64,000 nt of DNA from Halosegnis marinus (GTDB lineage Archaea > Halobacteriota > Halobacteria > Halobacteriales > Haloarculaceae): NCBI RefSeq assembly GCF_029338355.1, contig NZ_CP119802.1, positions 1,736,001 to 1,800,000 on the forward strand, written 5' to 3'. The notes beneath the pieces are model-generated. The model did no database searches and was not told where the DNA came from. It saw only the letters and a list, made by a program, of their open reading frames with translations. Shown one piece after another: positions 26,036 through 34,162 of this stretch (within the stretch, counting starts at the first letter, position 1; each line of letters starts with the position of its first letter). Made by a program: the position numbers and the translations under genes.

Positions 26036-26521
26036 ATGACACCCGACACCGAGGACGCGACGACAGTCGAAGTCACCGTCGAACGCCGGCTCGACGCCGG
26101 AGCCGACCGCGTGTGGGAGGCGCTCGCGGACATCGAGGTGACGGAGGCGACGCTGCCGGGGTGTGACGACCTCGACTTCGGCGTCGACCGCGACTACGTG
26201 GAGGCGGGCGACCGGGGCACCGCGACCATCTCCGTCGGCGTCGGCCCCGTCTCGCCGTCGTTCGACACGGACGTGGCCGTCGTCCGGCGCGACTACCCGG
26301 AGATGACGGTCACCGCGGAGGGGGAGGCCGCGGGGTCGTCGTTCGCCACGACCGCGGACCTCTCGGTCGCCGAGGCGGACGAGCGGACGGACGTGACGTG
26401 GCACGCCACGGCCACGGTGTCGGGCCGCGTCGAGGCGTTCGCGGGCGCGCTCCGCCCGCTGGTCGAGTCCGTCGCCGAGCGGTTCTTCGAGCGCCTGGAC
26501 GAGCGATTCACCGCGGCCTGA
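26036..26521 (+). CDS. SRPBCC / CoxG-type domain protein
   Basis: A 161-residue single-domain protein. VEVTVERRLDAGADRVWEALADIEVTEATLPGCDDL is the expected opening of an SRPBCC (START-like, CoxG/carbon monoxide dehydrogenase subunit G) fold, and strands and the long C-terminal helix RPLVESVAERFFERLDERF follow. These proteins bind hydrophobic ligands in a deep cavity; CoxG itself assists membrane attachment of CO dehydrogenase, but no such genes are nearby, so the function is open. The start is ATG 26036. The 3' end overlaps the convergent VanZ gene by 14 bases. Confidence 0.82.
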   Translation: MTPDTEDATTVEVTVERRLDAGADRVWEALADIEVTEATLPGCDDLDFGVDRDYVEAGDRGTATISVGVGPVSPSFDTDVAVVRRDYPEMTVTAEGEAAGSSFATTADLSVAEADERTDVTWHATATVSGRVEAFAGALRPLVESVAERFFERLDERFTAA

Positions 26522-26897
26522 CGCCCAGCCACGGGAGCGTGCCGACGACCGCGCCGACGGCGTTGGCCGCCGCGTCCGCGAGGTCCGCGGTCCGCGCCGC
26601 GAGCGGTGCCTGTATCCCCTCGATAGCGAGCCCGTAGGCAGCGACGAGCGCGACGACGGCGAGCGCCCGGCGGGCGTCGAGGCCCTCCCGGTCGAACGCG
26701 GCGTACGCGGCCGCGGCCCCGAGGAGCGCGTAGCCAGCCGCATGGAGCCACTTGTCCGTCGGAACGCCGAGGAGCGTTCCCGTCGCCCCGTCGCCCGGCG
26801 GCGTGACCACGGAGGCGACGAGCACGGCGAGGGCCGCACACGCGACGAGCGCGTACCGGGCCCGCGGCGGGGCGAGCGGGACGCGAGGGCGGTCCAT
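26508..26897 (-). CDS. VanZ-like membrane protein
   Basis: A 129-residue protein with four hydrophobic helices, at about 14-33, 48-66, 76-92 and 106-122. The conserved VanZ features are DKWLHAAGYALLGA (DKxxHxxxY), GLAIEGIQ and DLADAAANAVGA. The VanZ domain is named for teicoplanin resistance, but in archaea, which lack peptidoglycan, it serves an unknown membrane role. It converges on the SRPBCC gene with a 14-base overlap. The ATG at 26897 faces the AOR gene across 140 bases. Confidence 0.85.
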   Translation of the reverse strand: MDRPRVPLAPPRARYALVACAALAVLVASVVTPPGDGATGTLLGVPTDKWLHAAGYALLGAAAAYAAFDREGLDARRALAVVALVAAYGLAIEGIQAPLAARTADLADAAANAVGAVVGTLPWLGVRPR

Positions 26898-27037
26898 GCG
26901 ACCCGTGGTTCCGTCGGCGACAAAACCGCATCGAAGCGCCCGGATACGGACTCGCGGTACCCCGTAACTGTTGGCGGTTACGCTCCCGTGGCAAGACCTA
27001 CCGCGTCACAGTCCTAATATAAGCTGTACCATTAACC

Positions 27038-28975
27038 ATGACTGATCTTGGAGGGTTCCACGACCACGTCGCCCGCGTCGATCTGACGTCCGGGGACGTG
27101 GCGTACGAGGGTGTGGCACAGGAGGACGCGGAGAAGTACATCGGGGCGCGCGGCCTCGGCGTGAAGTACGTGTTCGAGCAGGGGCCGGACGTGGACCCGA
27201 TGGGGCCGGAGAACCTCCTCGCGTTCATGAACGGCCCGCTCACGGGCACGCAGGTGACGATGTCCGGACGGCTCGCCGTCTGCACGAAGTCGCCGCTGAC
27301 GAACACCGTCACGGACAGCCACATGGGCGGCTGGTCCGCGGCGCGGCTCAAGTGGGCGGGCTTCGACGGCCTGCTCTTCGAGGGGAAGGCGGACTCGCCC
27401 GTCTACGCCGTCGTCGAGGACGGCGAGGTCGAACTCCACGACGCCTCCGACCTCTGGGGCAAGGGCGTCCACGACACGATGGACGCGCTGGAGGAGCGCC
27501 ACGAGGGCGCGTACGGCAAGAACATGTCGACGATGGCCATCGGCGACGCCGCGGAGAACGGCGTCAAGTACGCCTGCATCATCAACGAGGACGACCGCGC
27601 CGCGGGCCGCGGCGGCACGGGCACGGTCATGGGGTCGAAGAACCTCAAGGCCGTGGTCGTCAAGTCCACGACGAAGATGCAGAAACCCGCGGACCCGGAG
27701 ACGTTCCGCGAGGGCCACAAGCAGGCGATGGAGGTCATCACGGAGTCCGAGGTCACCGCCCCGAACGAGGGCGGCCTCTCGCTGTACGGGACGAACGTCC
27801 TGATGAACGCGACCGAGGAGATGTCCGGCCTGCCGGCCCGCAACGCGAAGTACACCTCCACGGGCGACGCGCGCGACGACGGCTGGGGCGGCGACGACTT
27901 CGACTCCGAGAAGGTGTCCGGCGAGAACGTCCGCGAGAACATCCTCGTGGACGAGCCGACCTGTCACTCCTGCCCGGTCGCCTGTAAGAAGGAGGTCGAG
28001 GTGTCGGTGATGCACAAGGGCGAGGAGATGAACGTCCGCACCGAGTCGTACGAGTACGAGTCCGCGTGGGCGCTCGGCCCGAACTCCGGCCACACGGAGC
28101 GCGACGAGATCGCCGTCATGCTCCAGAAGTGCAACGACCACGGCATCGACACCATCGAGGCGGGCAACACGCTCGCGATGGCCATGGAGATGACCGAGGA
28201 GGGCAAGCTCGACGACCTCGGCGAGGGCATCGACTGGGGCGACGCCCACGAGATGATCGACATGCTGACGCGCATCGCGGAGCGCGACGGCGAACTCGCC
28301 ACCCACCTCGGCGAGGGCCCCAACCACATGGCCGAGGAGTTCGACGCCCACGACAACTCGCTGGCCGTCAAGGGCCAGTCCATCGCGGCGTACGACCCCC
28401 GCTGTATGAAGGGGATGGGCATCGCCTTCGCGACCTCGAACCGCGGCGCGTGCCACCTGCGCGCGTACACCCCGGCCGCCGAGATTCTCGGCATCCCGGA
28501 GAAGGTCGACCCCTACGCGTGGGAGGGCAAGGGCGAACTCACCGCCCTCTTCCACGACATGCACGCCGTCTCGGACTCGTTCGACATCTGCAAGTTCAAC
28601 GCCTTCGCGGAGGGCGTCGAGGAGTACGTGCTCCAGTACAACGGCATGACGGGCCGTGACGTCTCCGAGGAGGAGCTGATGGAGGCGGGCGAGCGCATCT
28701 ACAACCTCGAACGCTACTACAACAACCTCGTCGGCTTCGACGGGAGCGACGACACGCTCCCGGCCCGCTTCCTCGACGGCGAGGGCGGCGTCGCCGGCCA
28801 GGGCGCGAGCGAGGGCCAGTTCGTCGAACTCGACGAGATGAAGGCCGAGTACTACGGCGTCCGCGGCTGGGTGGACGGCGTCGTCCCCGACGAGAAGCTC
28901 GACGACCTCGGCATCGACATCGGTCCCGGTACCGGCGTCTCCAGCGGCGACTCGGCGGCCCCGGCGGACGACTGA
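27038..28975 (+). CDS. Tungsten-type aldehyde ferredoxin oxidoreductase
   Basis: A 645-residue AOR-family enzyme. The N-terminal domain has RVDLTSGDVAYEGV and the loop ARGLGVKY. The [4Fe-4S] ligands are Cys309, Cys312, Cys316 (CHSCPVAC) and Cys518 (DICKFNAF). Pterin-contacting motifs are visible as AGRGGTGTVMGSKNLKAV and DPRCMKG. These enzymes oxidise aldehydes or related substrates to acids, passing electrons to ferredoxin, with a tungsto- or molybdo-bispterin cofactor. The substrate cannot be told from sequence. It appears to be a single-gene unit; a T-rich stretch follows the stop. A MoaD-like gene lies 5 kb away. Confidence 0.92.
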   Translation: MTDLGGFHDHVARVDLTSGDVAYEGVAQEDAEKYIGARGLGVKYVFEQGPDVDPMGPENLLAFMNGPLTGTQVTMSGRLAVCTKSPLTNTVTDSHMGGWSAARLKWAGFDGLLFEGKADSPVYAVVEDGEVELHDASDLWGKGVHDTMDALEERHEGAYGKNMSTMAIGDAAENGVKYACIINEDDRAAGRGGTGTVMGSKNLKAVVVKSTTKMQKPADPETFREGHKQAMEVITESEVTAPNEGGLSLYGTNVLMNATEEMSGLPARNAKYTSTGDARDDGWGGDDFDSEKVSGENVRENILVDEPTCHSCPVACKKEVEVSVMHKGEEMNVRTESYEYESAWALGPNSGHTERDEIAVMLQKCNDHGIDTIEAGNTLAMAMEMTEEGKLDDLGEGIDWGDAHEMIDMLTRIAERDGELATHLGEGPNHMAEEFDAHDNSLAVKGQSIAAYDPRCMKGMGIAFATSNRGACHLRAYTPAAEILGIPEKVDPYAWEGKGELTALFHDMHAVSDSFDICKFNAFAEGVEEYVLQYNGMTGRDVSEEELMEAGERIYNLERYYNNLVGFDGSDDTLPARFLDGEGGVAGQGASEGQFVELDEMKAEYYGVRGWVDGVVPDEKLDDLGIDIGPGTGVSSGDSAAPADD

Positions 28976-29065
28976 CCACGGTCCGGTTCCCTTCTTTCGC
29001 GTCGCGCTCGACCCCGTAGCGGCCGTGCCGGGTCGCTTTTCATCCCGACCCGTGTAGCCGGCGGC

Positions 29066-30142
29066 GTGCAAACCCTCGAACTCGCCGTCCGCCTGCTGGC
29101 CGGCGTGGCCCTCATCCTCGCCAACGGCTTCTTCGTCGCCATCGAGTTCGCGCTCACGCGGGCGCGGCAGTTCTCCGAGTCCCAGTTCGTCGGCGGCAAC
29201 CCCAAGCTCGAACGCGCCTGGGAGATGACGAACGACCTCGAGCTGTACCTGACGACGTGCCAGGTCGGGATTACGGCCTCCTCCATCGCGGTCGGTATCG
29301 TCGCCGAGCCGGCGCTGGCGGCCCTCTTCGAGCCGCTGTTCGTCGGCACGACCCTCGCCTCCGTCGGCGCGGGCGCGGTCATCGCCTTCCTCATCATCAA
29401 CCTCGTCCACCTGACGCACGGCGAGCAGACGCCGACCTACCTCGGCGTCGAGCGCTCCCGGTTCGTCTGCCGCTACGGCGCGACCCCGCTCTACTGGTTC
29501 CAGCGGCTCATCTCGCCGCTCATCACGCTGGGCGACGGCGTGGCGAAGTGGACACTGAAGCTGTTCGGCATCGAGATGACCGGCGCGTGGCTCGAAACCG
29601 AGGAGGATGTCATCGAGTCGCGCGCGGACCTCCGGACGCGGCTCTCCAGCGTGCTCGACCGCGGCGACCTCTCCCAGGAGCGGGTCGCCGAGGTGTTGAG
29701 CGCGCTCACGGCGGGCGAGACGCCCGTCTCCTCGGTGATGGTCCCGGCCGAGGACATCGCCTACCTCCGTGTCGGGGAGACGGAGAGGAACCTCGAAACG
29801 CTCTCCGAGCGGACGTTCACGCGCTACCCCCTCGTGGGCGACGCGCCCGAGGACTTCCGCGGCGTCGTCTACGTCCCCTCCATCGTCGAACACCTCGACG
29901 AACTGCGCTCGGGCGACCGCACCTTCGAGGACCTCGCGACGGAACAGATGGTCGTCTCGCCGGAGACGAGCGTCAGCGACGCGGTCGACCAGTTCCAGAC
30001 CCAACACCAGGAGCTCGCGCTCGTGATGGGCGACGGCGAGGTGGTCGGCCTGCTCACGGCGACGGACGCGCTCGAGTCCGTGATGGGCGAGATAGAGGAC
30101 CCCTACGACGTGGCGGGCGACTCGGACCCCGCCGCCGCCTGA
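29066..30142 (+). CDS. CNNM/CBS-pair membrane transporter-like protein
   Basis: A 358-residue protein starting at GTG 29066. An N-terminal membrane domain of about 180 residues (DUF21/CNNM type) shows LILANGFFVAIEFALTRAR and LTTCQVGITASSIAVG with three or four helices. Two CBS motifs follow, with TPVSSVMVPAEDI and a second ATEQMVVSPETSVSDAVD, at about 215-340. The C-terminal CorC/HlyC transporter-associated domain seen in longer relatives is missing. The family moves divalent cations such as Mg2+ or acts in their efflux; direction is not visible here. Confidence 0.85.
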   Translation: MQTLELAVRLLAGVALILANGFFVAIEFALTRARQFSESQFVGGNPKLERAWEMTNDLELYLTTCQVGITASSIAVGIVAEPALAALFEPLFVGTTLASVGAGAVIAFLIINLVHLTHGEQTPTYLGVERSRFVCRYGATPLYWFQRLISPLITLGDGVAKWTLKLFGIEMTGAWLETEEDVIESRADLRTRLSSVLDRGDLSQERVAEVLSALTAGETPVSSVMVPAEDIAYLRVGETERNLETLSERTFTRYPLVGDAPEDFRGVVYVPSIVEHLDELRSGDRTFEDLATEQMVVSPETSVSDAVDQFQTQHQELALVMGDGEVVGLLTATDALESVMGEIEDPYDVAGDSDPAAA

Positions 30143-30174
30143 ACGCTCTTTGTCCCCGGGGTCGTCGCTCCGGT

Positions 30175-31062
30175 ATGAACACCGCCGAGGAGTGGGCCGA
30201 GGCGCAGGGGTTCGAGACGGGCGTGGCGGAGACGTCCGAGGTGTCGCTCCACTACGTCGCGGCCGGCCCCGAGACCGCCCCGATGGTCGTCCTCCTGCAC
30301 GGCTTCCCGGAGTTCTGGTACACGTGGCGCAAGCAGCTCGCGCCGCTGGCCGAGGAGTTCCGCGTCGTCGCGCCGGACCTCCGCGGCTACAACCGCTCCG
30401 ACCGGCCCCGGGGGGTCGAGGCGTACGGTCTCTCGCGGCTCCGAAACGACGTGTACGAGCTCATCCAGTCGTTCGGCCGCGGGAGCGCCCACCTCGTCGG
30501 CCACGACTGGGGCGGGTCGCTCGCGCTCTCCTTCGCCCGGCACCACCCGGCCCACGTCGACCGGCTGGTCGTCGCCAACACGCTCGACCCCGAGCGCCTC
30601 GGCGCACAGATACGGGGGACACAGCTCCTCCGGTCGTGGTACACCGGGCTGTTCCAGCTCCCGCGCGTGCCGGAGGCCGCGCTCTCGGCCGACGACTTCC
30701 GGGCGCTGCGCGCGCTGTTCGACGCGACGGCCACGGAGGACGCCTACACCGACGCGGACCTCGACCGCTACCGGGTCGCGTGGGAGCGCGAGGGGGCGCT
30801 CCGTGCCGGCGTCAACTACTACCGGGCGCTCGGGCGCTCGACGCTCCGTGACGCCCTCTCGCTGCGCGGCCCCGAGCGCATCTACGTCCCGACGCGCGTG
30901 CTGTGGGGACAGGACGACGAGGCCCTGCGGCCCGCCGTCGCCGACGCGCTCTGTGACGGCATCGACGACCCCGACCTGAAGCGGTACGACGACGCCACCC
31001 ACTGGCTCCACGCCGAGCGCCCGGAACGCTTCGTCGAGGACGTGCGGGCGTTCCTCGCGTAG
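30175..31062 (+). CDS. Alpha/beta hydrolase, epoxide-hydrolase-like
   Basis: A 295-residue alpha/beta-fold hydrolase. The oxyanion-hole segment is LLHGFPEFWYTWRKQL, and the nucleophile elbow is VGHDWGGSLAL, with Asp in the Gly-x-Asp-x-Gly position as in epoxide hydrolases and haloalkane dehalogenases. The acid is probably in WGQDDEAL and the catalytic His in DATHWLHAERP. A lid domain occupies about residues 140-215. The start ATG at 30175 gives the normal length. It follows the CNNM gene by 32 bases, perhaps in one transcript, and converges on cytochrome b. Confidence 0.88.
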   Translation: MNTAEEWAEAQGFETGVAETSEVSLHYVAAGPETAPMVVLLHGFPEFWYTWRKQLAPLAEEFRVVAPDLRGYNRSDRPRGVEAYGLSRLRNDVYELIQSFGRGSAHLVGHDWGGSLALSFARHHPAHVDRLVVANTLDPERLGAQIRGTQLLRSWYTGLFQLPRVPEAALSADDFRALRALFDATATEDAYTDADLDRYRVAWEREGALRAGVNYYRALGRSTLRDALSLRGPERIYVPTRVLWGQDDEALRPAVADALCDGIDDPDLKRYDDATHWLHAERPERFVEDVRAFLA

Positions 31063-31065
31063 GTG

Positions 31066-31860
31066 TCAGTGCGGTTCCGCGATGCCCTGCATCCAGACGA
31101 TACCGATGTGAACCGCGATGACCGTCGTGGTGACGAACGGGAAGACGAACACGTGGAGGATGTACATCCGCTGCAGCGTCGCCCCGCTGAGCGAGAAGCC
31201 GCCGAACAGTAGCTGCGCTATCCACTCGCCCGCCACCGGCACCGACAGGAACAGTTCGACGCCGATCTGGCCGGCCCAGAAGGCGAGCTGGTCCCACGGA
31301 AGCAGGTAGCCCGAGTAGCCGAACAGCAACACGAGCGAGATGAGGACGATGCCGATGATCCAGTTGAGTTCGCGCGGTTCCTTGTACGCGCCGGTGAAGT
31401 AGACGCGCAGCATGTGGAGGAACACGGCCGCGACCATCACCTGGGCGGACCAGCGGTGGAGGCTCCGGAGGAAGAAGCCGAACCGGAGCTCCGTCATGAC
31501 GAACGTCACCGAGTTGTACGCGGCAGAGGGGTCGCCCGTCGTGGCCGGCGAGTAGTAGAAGCCGAGCAGCGCGCCCGACACCGCCGCGACGACGTACGCG
31601 ATGACGGAGAAGGAGCCCAGCGCGTAGAGGGGGTACCAGTACCAGAACTTGTTGTCGAGGTCGTACTGTTCGGTGTGGCTCTTCGGCATCTGCATGTTGA
31701 CCTTGTAGTAGAGCCCCTCCAGCAGTTCGAGGTAATCCACCACCCGGAGCCGCCTGTCGAGCCACAGCAGGGCGGTCAGGTAGCCGCGCTCCAGCGGCGT
31801 GAGGTCGCGCTCCCGCATCCACCCCTTGTGGTCGTGCGGGTCCTTCCGTTCGAGGCTCAT
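31066..31860 (-). CDS. Cytochrome b (bc-complex N-terminal type, petB-like)
   Basis: This 264-residue protein has four core membrane helices of the cytochrome b N-terminal domain. Likely heme-ligand histidines are in RSLHRWSAQVMVAAVFLHMLR and in MYILHVFVFPFVTTTVIAVHIG; YSGYLLPWDQLAFWAG is the conserved quinone-site region. It ends GIAEPH, as haloarchaeal petB-like proteins do, so it is full length and not truncated. The usual neighbours (Rieske protein, petD-like subunit, halocyanin) are missing on both sides. The ATG at 31860 overlaps the stop of a 24-codon upstream frame. It is divergent from a regulator gene. Confidence 0.88.
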   Translation of the reverse strand: MSLERKDPHDHKGWMRERDLTPLERGYLTALLWLDRRLRVVDYLELLEGLYYKVNMQMPKSHTEQYDLDNKFWYWYPLYALGSFSVIAYVVAAVSGALLGFYYSPATTGDPSAAYNSVTFVMTELRFGFFLRSLHRWSAQVMVAAVFLHMLRVYFTGAYKEPRELNWIIGIVLISLVLLFGYSGYLLPWDQLAFWAGQIGVELFLSVPVAGEWIAQLLFGGFSLSGATLQRMYILHVFVFPFVTTTVIAVHIGIVWMQGIAEPH

Positions 31861-31931
31861 CGGCGCCCCCGTCGCCGCGCTCGTTCGTCCCGCGCGCTCC
31901 ACCCCCGGCCGCGTCCGTTCGTCGTCGTCAT
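31857..31931 (-). CDS. Possible 24-residue upstream peptide of cytochrome b
   Basis: A short frame, ATG at 31931 to TGA at 31857-31859, encodes a Gly/Arg-rich peptide (MTTTNGRGRGWSARDE followed by an Arg-rich end). Its TGA overlaps the ATG of cytochrome b (ATGA), the same coupling seen between many real genes in the window. A TATA-like GTTATCG lies about 36 bases upstream. The composition could arise by chance in GC-rich DNA, and no homologue is known to me. It may be a leader peptide or nothing. Confidence 0.3.
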   Translation of the reverse strand: MTTTNGRGRGWSARDERARRRGRR

Positions 31932-31978
31932 CGTCACACCGTGTTAGAGATACACACGACGGGCGATAACGATGCTCC

Positions 31979-31993
31979 GTGAAAGGATTTCAC
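31979..31993. promoter_or_regulatory. Palindrome GTGAAA-GGA-TTTCAC, operator candidate
   Basis: A perfect inverted repeat with 6-base arms around a 3-base centre lies between the divergent cytochrome b and regulator genes, beside a TATA-like element for the cytochrome b transcript. It resembles a dimer-binding site. Confidence 0.45.
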
Positions 31994-32046
31994 CGGGTGA
32001 CAGAACGCGCCGAACGCCCGCCTCGGGCCGTCTCGGGCGTTCTCGA

Positions 32047-32067
32047 CGTTTTTTCCTGCAAAAAACG
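32047..32067. promoter_or_regulatory. AT-rich palindrome CGTTTTTT-N5-AAAAAACG
   Basis: Perfect 8-base arms with runs of six T and six A surround a 5-base loop. Such AT runs are rare in this GC-rich window. It lies 73 bases before the regulator ATG and is followed by a direct repeat GCCGGTA at 32067-32073 and 32081-32087. Confidence 0.5.
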
Positions 32068-32139
32068 CCGGTAGTTTCTTGCCGGTACGTGTCGTCCGTC
32101 TAGCGAGTACGGTCGTCCGCCGACCGTGGAGCACGACGC

Positions 32140-32952
32140 ATGTACACCCAGACGCCGCTCGACGACGTGGAGTTCCTCGCCCGGTCCGACCACCGGCTGG
32201 CGGTGTTGCGGACGCTGGGCGACGGCCCCCGGACGCGGCGCGACCTCCACGACCTGACGGGCGTCTCCCAGCCGACGCTGGGGCGCGTCCTCGGCGACTT
32301 CGAGGACCGCAACTGGGCCGAGCGTCGCGGCCGCGAGTACGCGCTCACCGCGCTCGGCGATATCGTCCGCGAGGAGTTCGAGGGGCTGCTCGACACCGTC
32401 GGGACGGTGCGCGCGCTCGGCGACGTCATCCCGCACCTCCCGACGGGGGAGATGGACTTCGACGTGCGCGAGTTCGCCGACGCCCGGGTGACGAAGCCGG
32501 AACCGGGCGACGCCTTCGCCCCGACCGACCGGCTGGGCGAACTCGTCTACGGGGCCGACCGCGTGCGCACCCTGACCGACACGCTCCCCCCGGGGACGGT
32601 CGCCGACCACGAGAACCGGGCCGCGGCGTTCGCCGAGAGCGACCGCTACGCGGAGGGAATCAACGCCGGGGACGTGCTCGACCGGGCGCTCTCGGACCCC
32701 GACACGCGGGCGTTTCTCCGCCCGGCGCTGGAGACGGGCCGGATACGGCTGTTCGCGTACGACGGCGAGATACCCCTCGTGCTCGCCGTCGCGGACGGGA
32801 CGGCCCTGCTCGCGCCCACCGACGAGCGGGGGCTGCCGGTCGCGCTCATCGAGACGGAGAACGAGGCGGTCCGTTCGTGGGTCGTCGGCGTGCTCGACGA
32901 CTACCGCGACCGCTCGACGGAGGTCACGCTCGACGACGTCCCCGCGGCGTAG
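32140..32952 (+). CDS. HTH transcriptional regulator with FilR1-type domain
   Basis: A 270-residue regulator. The N-terminal winged helix-turn-helix (about 5-85) shows ARSDHRLAVLRTLGDGPRTRRDLHD, VSQPTLGRVLGDFEDR and a wing. The remaining 180 residues fit the methanogenesis regulatory protein FilR1 middle domain (PF08350, formerly DUF1724), common in halophilic archaea, which may sense a small ligand. It is divergent from cytochrome b across 280 bases that contain two palindromes and a 7-base direct repeat, so control of the cytochrome gene and of itself is the natural guess. Ligand and target are unproven. Confidence 0.85.
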   Translation: MYTQTPLDDVEFLARSDHRLAVLRTLGDGPRTRRDLHDLTGVSQPTLGRVLGDFEDRNWAERRGREYALTALGDIVREEFEGLLDTVGTVRALGDVIPHLPTGEMDFDVREFADARVTKPEPGDAFAPTDRLGELVYGADRVRTLTDTLPPGTVADHENRAAAFAESDRYAEGINAGDVLDRALSDPDTRAFLRPALETGRIRLFAYDGEIPLVLAVADGTALLAPTDERGLPVALIETENEAVRSWVVGVLDDYRDRSTEVTLDDVPAA

Positions 32953-33768
32953 TCACCGGCGGAACGCCGCGACCACGGCCTCCGGGTCCTCGATGTCGCC
33001 CGCGTCGAACGCCATCGCCGGCTTCCACCCCGCCCGCTCGATACGGAGCGCGCCGTCCGCGAGCGTCACCCCGCGAACGTCGTCGCGGTCCAGCACGGTG
33101 AGCGACTGGACGTTGCCGTACACGAGCGCCTCGTCCGTGAGGTGACACTCCCGGCGGTTCGACCCCTGTGCCGCGAGCGACACCGTCGCGCCGAGCGTTC
33201 CGACCAGCACCGGCGCGCGCCACGCGACGATACCCGCCGCCAGTGCGAGCGTGAGCGCGCCGCTCGCGGCGTAGTAGGCCCGACGGCGGCCCGGCGCGGG
33301 CCGCGCCTCCCACTCGGCGCGTATCGGCGCGTCGAGGTACGCCCGCGCGTCGGCGTTGCGGGCCATCAGTCGCACGACGCCGCCGACCATCGCCAGCGCG
33401 ACGCCCGCGAACGCCGCGAGCAACCCCGCGCCCTCGGGCACGAGGTCCGCGAACAGCGCCGCGAGCGCCCCGACGCCCACGACCGCGCCGAGCACCGTCG
33501 GAAGAAAGGACGCGCCGCTCGCGTACAGTCGCCGGGGACCGAGCGGTCCGGGAAGCCCCCGGAGGCCGACGAGCGCGCCGACGAGCGCGAGCACGCCGAT
33601 GCCGCCGAGCAGGACGGCGACGGCCCCCGTTCGCGTGTCGATACCGCGGACGGCGAGCGCGACCGCGCCGGCCCCGACGACCGCGACCGTGACGTAACAG
33701 GCGGCGACGAACCGATAGGTCGGGCCGGCGTCGGCCGAGGTGGCGGTGGCCGTGGAGGTGGAGGACAT
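32953..33768 (-). CDS. Membrane protein with PH-like C-terminal domain
   Basis: A 271-residue protein. Six or so hydrophobic helices lie between residues 20 and 185 (VTVAVVGAGAVALAV, AVLLGGIGVLALVGALVG, VVGVGALAALFADLV and others). The last 60 residues look like a bacterial PH (YdbT/YcxB-like) domain: ECHLTDEALVYGNVQSLTVLDRDDVRGV. The ATG at 33768 begins MSSTSTATATS; another ATG lies 27 bases upstream, with residues that do not look conserved. Its TAG abuts the convergent regulator gene with no space. The function is not known. Confidence 0.72.
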   Translation of the reverse strand: MSSTSTATATSADAGPTYRFVAACYVTVAVVGAGAVALAVRGIDTRTGAVAVLLGGIGVLALVGALVGLRGLPGPLGPRRLYASGASFLPTVLGAVVGVGALAALFADLVPEGAGLLAAFAGVALAMVGGVVRLMARNADARAYLDAPIRAEWEARPAPGRRRAYYAASGALTLALAAGIVAWRAPVLVGTLGATVSLAAQGSNRRECHLTDEALVYGNVQSLTVLDRDDVRGVTLADGALRIERAGWKPAMAFDAGDIEDPEAVVAAFRR

Positions 33769-33808
33769 ACGCGGCGGTTGTTCGCAGGTCGGCAAAAGGG
33801 TTCCCGCG

Positions 33809-34162
33809 TCAGCGACCGACCACGACGACCTCGCGCAGCTCCAGCGCGGACTCGAACTCGTCGCGGCGCCCCTCGCGGCGGCCGGCCTGCAGGAGGTGGG
33901 CGCGGTGGGCGCGCGCCGCGGCCTCGTGTTCCCGGCGGTTCCAGCCGAACTCGTCGCCGAGGCCGGCCCAGTGGCCCTGCTCGACGAAGAACGCCTCCGC
34001 CGCGTCGCCGTCGAGCGCGCGCTCGTAGCCGCGGCGGTACGCGTCGCGGCGGCCGGCGAGGGTCGCCTGCGCCTCGGCGAGCAGTTCCGGCAGGCGGCTC
34101 GGCCCCACGCTCGCCCGCGCCGCCGCCAGCACGAGCGCGTTCCCCTCGATGGGGTGGCTCAT
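33809..34162 (-). CDS. Conserved haloarchaeal hypothetical protein in MoaD operon
   Basis: A 117-residue, mainly helical protein. The opening MSHPIEGNALVLAAARASVG and the middle [33 protein letters not shown] look conserved, but I do not know the family. The ATG shares the ATGA overlap with the stop of the MoaD C-terminal-domain gene, which itself overlaps the MoaD/SAMP gene, so the three form one coupled operon and this protein is probably part of the same process. No metal-binding motif or membrane segment is visible. Confidence 0.72.
   Translation of the reverse strand: MSHPIEGNALVLAAARASVGPSRLPELLAEAQATLAGRRDAYRRGYERALDGDAAEAFFVEQGHWAGLGDEFGWNRREHEAAARAHRAHLLQAGRREGRRDEFESALELREVVVVGR

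Noticed and set aside
27015-27023. TAATATAAG as a promoter of the AOR gene
   Set aside because: Its centre is only about 19 bases before the ATG, too close for a TATA box with transcription starting at or before 27038, so I do not call it.
27032-30007. Minus-strand frame opposite the AOR and CNNM genes
   Set aside because: Valine/arginine-rich shadow without domains; the plus-strand proteins have complete family motifs.
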